A DNA stretch of 64,000 nucleotides from positions 1,364,001 to 1,428,000 of the forward strand of contig QPFY01000003.1 of NCBI GenBank assembly GCA_003665825.1, written 5' to 3'. Shown one piece after another: positions 58,394 through 64,000 of the stretch. Position 1 is the first letter of the stretch. Each line of letters starts with the position of its first letter. The notes below the pieces were generated by a model. That model ran no database searches, was not told the DNA's origin, and saw only the letters and a program-made list of their open reading frames with translations. Origin of the DNA: Microbotryum silenes-acaulis. Its lineage: Eukaryota; Basidiomycota; Microbotryomycetes; Microbotryales; Microbotryaceae. Made by a program: the position numbers and the translations under genes.

Positions 58394-60411
58394 ATGGAAG
58401 CCTACCACGACTTGGGCAAGATCGGAGAGGGCAAGTCTCGTGATCCAAGCTATGCTCAGTACCCTCGTGCACCCCCTGCTTCGCGCGTCGTGGCTGTCGT
58501 CGATTGATGCCGTCACACGAGCGAGGCGTCTCTCCAACTCCTCGGTCGCGCCCCCTATTCCACGCTACGCTCTCAGGATCTGCTATCGTCTTCGCACCAT
58601 CGGGCCAGATGAGCTCACCGTAAAAAAATTCTGTTTCTGAATAGGAACCTACGGAACCGTCTACAAGTGCATTCATGTCAGTTCAATTCCCCTTCTATCC
58701 TCTGGTCGATCAGATCGGGGTCCTCGCGACGCGCCTCATCGCGTCGCAAAGGACAGATCCGATTCCAAAATTGAGCATCGGTGAACGCGGCAGCCCTAGG
58801 AATAAACCAAAGATTGCATTGCTGATACTGTATAATGTATGTCCACTGATACAGCCCACGACGAAGCAAGTCGTCGCGATGAAAAAGATTCGACTCGAAG
58901 ACGACGACGAAGGTGTTCCTTCGACCGCGCTCAGAGAAGTCTCGGTCCTGATGGAACTCGGCCAATCCGATGGACCGGGCCACGACAACGTCGTCAAGCT
59001 GCTCGACGTCATCCACAACGACTCGTGCCTCTGCCTCGTCTTTGAGTTCTTGGACCTCGATCTCAAAAAGTTCATGGACAACGCGTCGCAGGCCGCAGAT
59101 CTGGCCATGTATAAAGCGGCCGGTCACGGTGGCACCGGCGTGGGAATCAGTCTTGAGGCTACAGGGTCCCTTCGGGGCAAAGCGAGAGCCAGGAGAGGTC
59201 TGCCGCCTGATTTAGTCAAGGTCAGTGAACGAAAATATGTCTTCGCGACAGCAGACCCGGTCTGATGACAAAACTTCTTCCCCCTTTCAGAAATTGATGA
59301 CCCAACTGCTCCTCGGACTTTCGCATCTGCACTCGAGGAGGATACTGCATCGAGATCTGAAACCACAAAATCTGTTGATTGACAAAGCTGGCAATCTCAA
59401 GGTTCGTTCTGGGCTTTTTTGCGCGCCTCTCGGTCAAATACGCCGAACGCTGACCATTTTCTCCCCTTCGCCTTCGGCTCGACAGATCGCCGACTTCGGC
59501 CTGGCTCGAGCGTTCGGTATCCCACTGAGGACATATACACACGAGGTACGCTACCAGTAACTTTTGACCTTGGTCACGCGAGGGCTGACGAGTGACGTCC
59601 TGCGTTTTGATTATAGATTGTAACGCTGTGGTACCGACCACCATGTGTCCTCCTCGGCGGTCGACGATATACGACAGCAGTGAGTCTTTGCGAAAGTGGC
59701 TATGCGAGCTAAAGACAACGACTGACAGCCTACTTCGTTGAAAACTGACAGGTTGACGTCTGGAGTGTGGGGACAATTTTTGCCGAGATGCTGGTACGTT
59801 TTGTTTCCCCCAAGCAGCCGCGTGATTGTCAGAACACCTAACACGCTCTGCGCCACTTTTCGTATCCAGAGCGGCATGCCACTTGTCCCTGGAGATTCCG
59901 AGATTGATCAGATCTTCAAGATCTTCCGGCAAGTGCTATGTCAGTTCCTATGAGTTGTTTCTGCCCATACTCACTTCTTGGCCCGCCTGCCCACAGATTA
60001 CTCGGCACGCCAACAGCCGAAGTCTGGCCCGGTCTTGCGACGATGCCCGACTTTAAACCGACTTTCCCACGCTGGCGACCGCAGGATCTTCGCGAAGTTC
60101 TCCCCGAAATGGACCACACTTCGTTGCATCTCCTCTCCGGGATGCTGACCTACGACCCAGCCCGAAGAATCTCTGCCAAAAGCAGTCTCCTCCATCCTTA
60201 CTTCACCAAGACTGGATCGGCCTTCTCCGATTCTCCATTGGCGACTGGAGTTAACGAGGGAGTATTAGGATTGGGTGCCGTCTTTGGCGGTTCAAACTCG
60301 AACGCTTTCTTGTGCGCTTCTTCGGCCGGGGCGTCGAGTGGGTCCGGAGCTGGGGGAGAGGGGAGGAACGCTCCTACCATCGAGACGTTGATGGCTTCGC
60401 CGATCAATTGA
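58394..60411 (+). CDS. cdk1: Cyclin-dependent kinase, Cdk1/Cdc28 type, with divergent motifs
   Basis: Ser/Thr kinase that drives the cell cycle with cyclin partners. Nine exons (58394-58430, 58645-58676, 58855-59220, 59291-59401, 59486-59545, 59617-59679, 59752-59793, 59870-59928, 59997-60411) sum to 1185 bases, 394 residues. Present: the Gly loop [10 protein letters not shown], Lys33, the PSTALRE helix (PSTAIRE in most Cdk1) with Glu51, HRDLKPQN (165-172), Asp185 of DFG, and the activating Thr200 in TYTHE. Differences: a roughly 30-residue Gly/Ala/Arg insert (about 112-142) before helix E, Pro-Pro-Cys in place of Ala-Pro-Glu after WYR (Cys212), VGT for VGC, and a C-terminal Ser/Gly tail of about 60 residues. 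Introns 1 and 8 need GC donors. It is Cdk1-like, but I cannot say whether it is the essential kinase or a diverged paralogue. Confidence 0.88.
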
Positions 60412-60975
60412 GTAGAGCTTCAAAAAAGGCTTGGAGTCACCCTCCACGCGCACTTTTCATTCTTTCTCTCTTGTGTTCACCCTCCTCTCCCAGCGCTAGC
60501 TTGGATCCAGAGACGGGCACATTTCCTATGATGCCCTCATTCGTCCTGTAGAGCCGTCGTTTGCTCATCTCGTCCTCGGCAATCTCGGCAATTGTCTCGT
60601 TACTTCTTTCCTTCACCACCACCACCACCATCATGTAGTTTAGTTGCCCTTGTAGAACCCGTGTATTCGTTTTTGGACTGTTTTGAGACGGATAGGAAGG
60701 CCTGGCGTTTTCCTCTACTGCGCGCAATCATCGACGCATTCCTTCGTTTTTACACCGTTTCTCTCTCTCGGGAATCCATCGAACCATCAGTTGAGAGGCT
60801 CTGCGTAGACTCTCCGTCAAGTGGCGTTGAGACATTTCTATAGGACAACTCTGTTGCAGGGGCAAAACCTAGTAGATAAGAACCTCGTGGGTCTCCTCTA
60901 CGGAAAAGCGTGGGGAGCAACAAGACAGGGAGAATAAGACCAGCTGGTAGGGCACTCCGTCGCTGATTGGGTCAT
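60412..60975. other. Convergent intergenic region
   Basis: Between the 3' ends of the kinase gene and SSZ1. It contains a CCA trinucleotide run near 60617-60632. No gene was seen. Confidence 0.45.
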
Positions 60976-63077
60976 TTAAAAGTCTTTGACGACCTTGCCC
61001 CCCTTTCCTTGAACGGTGAGCTTGCCCTTACCGCCGACGAAGACCTCAACGACAACCTTGACCTTCTTCCCACTCTCGGTATCAACGGTGACGTCGGCCA
61101 AAGCCGAAGTCTTCTCAGCGACCACTTCGCTCTTATCCTCATCCTCGTCATCGTCATCCTCGTCCTCATCCTCATCAGCGGCCTTCTTGGAGCCGAACCA
61201 TCCGCCTCCCGAAGCCTTCTTAGCGGGTTTGGGTGTAGGCGCGACGGTGACGACCTTTTGCTCTCCTTCCCAAAGCGAAACCAAGACGCTCGACGTTGAC
61301 TTGGCAAAAGGTAGTTCGAACGTACGCCTCAAAGGTAGCGGCGTCTTGGCCTTGACCAAGACGTGAAACGCGTTATCGACGACGAGTCCGATGGGTTTTG
61401 TCAAGAGCGTTGGCTCGATGATGGTCGATTCGTTCAACGCTCGGGTGAGGGCTTGTGCGACTGTGGAGTCGAGCAAAGCCTGGCCTTGCAATGCCGCTCC
61501 CTTGGCGACGACTTCGTCGGGGTCCAATTGCGACGAGATGAGGAGCGTCTCCTGCGTGAAGAGGTTGTACAGCTTGTCCGAAAGGGACGGGAGGCGCGTC
61601 GAGCCACCGACGAGGATGACCTCGTCGATTTCGAGCGCGTTCAACTTGGCCAACTCCAAAGCCTTGGCGACGGCGTCGTTGACGCGCGAGTAGACGGACG
61701 CGGACAAGAGGTCGAAGCGCATGCGGTTGATCGAGCCGTGGAAATCTAGGCCTTCGGCCAGGGATTCGACGGAGCAAGGGGCCGAGTTGGATGCGGACAG
61801 GGACTTCTTGGTCACCTCGACGGCCAAACGCAGCTTCATCAGCGCGCGGTGGTTCGACGCCTCGATCGGGGTCTTGGTCTTCTTTGTGAACTCCTTGGAG
61901 AACCATTCGATCAGCTTGTCGTCGAACAGGTCACCGCCGAGCTTGGCCTCGGTGTGCGAGGACAAGGGGACGAAGAGACCTTGTCGGACGGCGACGACGG
62001 AGACGGTTGTCGAGGTCGCGCCGACATCGAGAACGACCGAGTTGCGGTCAACGGGAGGGACCTTGTCGGTCTCCTTGAGCTCGGTGGCATGGTAGGCGAC
62101 AAGAGCGGCGGCGGCCGAGTCGAGGGTCTGCACAACGGTGATCTTGGCCTCTTCAGCCGCCTGGACAAGCGCCTTGGTTTGAGCCGGGGTGAAATCCGTA
62201 GGAACGGCCACGACGGCCGAGGTGACGGGGCGACCCAAAAAGTCGCTCGCGTACGAGAGCAGCACCTTGAGGAAGCGGACGCAGCACTCATGCGCGGTCA
62301 GAGTGGTCGGGGTGTCGTTGATGGAAACGGTGAAGGCGGGTTGGCCGTTCGAGTCGACGATCTTGGCCGAGTTGTAAGGTTGGTTTGTATCCTTGACCTC
62401 GTCGTAGCTGTGGGTGCCGAGTAGAGTCGGGGGGGGGGGAGGTCAGTGTTGGAGAAAAAGCACTCGGGAGAACAGCGTCGAGAGGAAACTGACGTCTTGC
62501 CGAGCAAATTCCTGAACCCAAGGATGGTGTTGGGTGCGTTTCGGACGAGTTGGATGCGTGCGGGAACACCCGAGTACTGTTGACACACAAAGAGGCAAGG
62601 ATGTGAGTCGACTGCAAGAGCATCCGACAAGTGCGCTGGCCGGTACGGACCTCTTCGGTTTCATTGAAGGAGAGCGCACTGGCGATTTGACGTTCACCGT
62701 CGTCGTTGGCGATGCAATCCGCGATTGCTTCCTATAAAATTCGAGGCCATGCATCGAGATCAGCTCCGCGACGCTGCTGGGACGGCCAGAGGATCGTCTG
62801 AGAATCCGAACGGCAAGCCTTGCGGAGCTGAGCGCTCGAACTGACCTTGTTGATGACGGCGATCGACGAGAAGGATTGGCCAAAGTTGATACCGACCACG
62901 GCTGGTGCTCTGAGCGAAGGAAAGGACAAGAATCAGTCCAAGTTGCAGCGTTGATACAGAGGGCCCCCAGGGAACGTACGCCTTTACGGGTTCAGCACGG
63001 GCAGCCGGGGTCGAGGCACCAGAGGCAACTCGGCTGGGCTGCTTGCTCGCGCCCTTTTGTCCCTTCTTGGGTGCCAT
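60976..63077 (-). CDS. ssz1: Ssz1, atypical Hsp70 of the ribosome-associated complex
   Basis: Forms the RAC complex with zuotin at the ribosomal exit tunnel and stimulates Ssb on nascent chains. The ATG is at 63077 (MAPKKGQKGASKQPSR). A 5' basic exon is followed by an exon with APAVVGINFGQSFSSIAVIN, replacing the usual Hsp70 GIDLGTT phosphate loop as in Ssz1. Further short exons carry AIADCIANDDGERQIASALS and GVPARIQLVRNAPNTILGFR. The large last exon contains VVLDVGATSTTVSVVAV and the VILVGGSTRLPSL motif. The substrate-binding part is shortened and carries an acidic insert (ADEDEDEDDDDEDEDKSE) before a lysine-rich C terminus ending VVKDF. Several invariant ATPase residues of normal Hsp70 are changed, which fits Ssz1 and argues against SSA or SSB. 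The gene is head to head with RCF1. Confidence 0.9.
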
Positions 63078-63593
63078 GTTGTGTGAGATAGAGTTGGAGG
63101 TGCGGAGTTGGCGAAGAGGGTATGTGGATGGGCAGAAGCGTAGGCTTGAGAGCCTGAGAGATATGAGCCCCTCGCGCGAGGGCGGGGCGGGCAAGAACGG
63201 CCTTCGCAAGCGCGAGTGCGGACGCAGATTAGCGAAGATTAGCGATCGGCAGTCCTCAATTACTAATGCGCCCTCGGGCATAGCTGCAGCTCCACCTCCC
63301 GGCACGTCTGCGTGAGCTTGATTCACCACACCAACCCTACTCAACGCCTAGCCCGACACACGTCTGTCGAATTGCCGCACTGCACTAGCTCATCGCACCT
63401 CGCATCCCTCTACGACCGCATAATCCGCATTCCAGCTCCGTCTCGGCGTCCGATCTCCAGCTGCTCCTGCTCCAGGCGTGGTCGTCGTCATCAACGAGTC
63501 CATCCTCACGCGACACCATCTGAGAGCCGACTCGCCCGGTGTTTGACCGCACAGCCCGAGACCGAGACCACGACTTTTCATACCCCACAAAGC
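63078..63593. other. Divergent promoter region between SSZ1 and RCF1
   Basis: About 0.5 kb between two outward-facing housekeeping genes, presumably shared regulatory sequence. CT-rich stretches precede the RCF1 start. No specific site can be defended. Confidence 0.5.
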
Positions 63594-64000
63594 ATGCCAG
63601 GACAGTACACCCCCTCCCCACCGCCGTCGACCCCACCGCTCGATCCCCACACCTGGGAACCGCTCAAGCCGACTGCACCGGTCCCGGAATCGTCGTGGCA
63701 GCGCTTTATCAAGAAATTCAAGGAGGAACCTCTTGTACCCGTTGGTCAGTGGTGGTGTGATATCCTTGGGGGTGTGCTCTCAAGCTGACGGACCCTTTTT
63801 CTCTCTCTTTCGGTCCTACCCCTGATTCCGGGCCGTGCTCCTGACGACTCGTTTTCCTCGGCGTGATCGACGGCGTGACACCCAAAGGCATCTTTGCAAC
63901 CGTCATCGCACTGGGTGGAGCGACCTCGGCGTTGCAAAAGGGGAATCGAACCCAGTTCAACAAGTGGTTACGGTATCGCGTCGCAGCCCAAGGCTTGACC
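63594..64000 (+). CDS. rcf1: Rcf1, HIG1-domain respiratory supercomplex factor (3' end off window)
   Basis: Inner-mitochondrial-membrane protein that helps cytochrome oxidase associate with the bc1 complex. Exon 1 is 63594-63744, starting MPGQYTPSPPPSTPPLDPHT, and exon 2 runs from 63888 to the window edge. The join gives SSWQRFIKKFKEEPLVPVG, the conserved start of the HIG1 domain, then TVIALGGATSALQKGNRTQF and NKWLRYRVAAQGLT, which includes the first membrane helix, the charged loop and the entry to the second. About 90 residues are visible, and the second helix and tail are missing only because the window ends. The Pro-rich N terminus is longer than in yeast Rcf1. Confidence 0.88.

Overview
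The window is nuclear DNA of a filamentous or yeast-like fungus, most likely a basidiomycete. The genes are intron-dense, with mostly short introns (about 60-130 bases, GT-AG with a minority GC-AG). Codon use is GC-rich. The gene content includes a secreted MP88/macrophage-activating-glycoprotein-type mannoprotein, a basidiomycete hallmark. Pucciniomycotina (Microbotryomycetes-like) is my best guess, but that placement is inference. I saw no tRNA, rRNA, CRISPR or bacterial-type features.

Layout. 1-2520 is gene-poor. 2521-6261 is a complete hAT DNA transposon with perfect 24-bp terminal inverted repeats and a four-exon transposase. 6708-7451 (-) is an orphan membrane protein. 9156-10878 (+) encodes a Zn(II)2Cys6 transcription factor. 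11243-15312 (-) encodes a SUN-domain (Sad1-type) nuclear-envelope protein. 16359-17895 (-) encodes an Sso1-type plasma-membrane syntaxin with an 11-nt microexon. 18995-24138 (+) encodes Iml1/DEPDC5, the GAP subunit of the SEACIT/GATOR1 regulator of TORC1. 24269-25287 (-) encodes an Fmp52/HTATIP2-like oxidoreductase and 25698-28017 (-) an Erg4-type sterol C24(28) reductase. 29282-31132 (+) encodes a myo-inositol/sugar transporter, 31364-32927 (+) a Pho13-type HAD phosphatase, 33144-34756 (+) a DXD glycosyltransferase, and 35126-37344 (+) a 14-TM-type MFS transporter.

The second half is dominated by nuclear and housekeeping genes. These are a 1240-residue acidic low-complexity nuclear protein (37544-41411, -), an ELYS-domain nucleoporin (42378-44929, -), the SAGA subunit Spt20 (45233-46966, -) and an IQ+BAG-domain Hsp70 cochaperone (47843-48841, -). 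A graveyard interval (49485-51560) follows. It holds a truncated TAP-type alpha/beta hydrolase, a perfect 62-bp duplication, a 29-bp tandem repeat and a frame-broken histone H2B relic. Then come the MP88-like mannoprotein (52334-54421, -), a Dcg1/hydantoin-racemase protein (56057-56976, +), a small membrane protein (57506-57856, -), a Cdk1-type kinase with unusual motifs (58394-60411, +), the ribosome-associated Hsp70 Ssz1 (60976-63077, -), and the start of the HIG1-domain respiratory factor Rcf1 (63594 to the window edge, +).

How the genes relate. This is ordinary eukaryotic gene order without operons. Divergent pairs that probably share promoters are syntaxin/IML1, ERG4/inositol transporter and SSZ1/RCF1. 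I did not find a convincing new multi-gene system. The most notable points are the apparently intact hAT element, three frame-required GC-AG introns (two in one kinase gene), the divergent CDK activation segment, an Iml1 with no recognisable DEP domain, and the H2B relic. Exon junctions were worked out by eye from splice signals and reading frame. Where the summed exons divide by three, this is stated.
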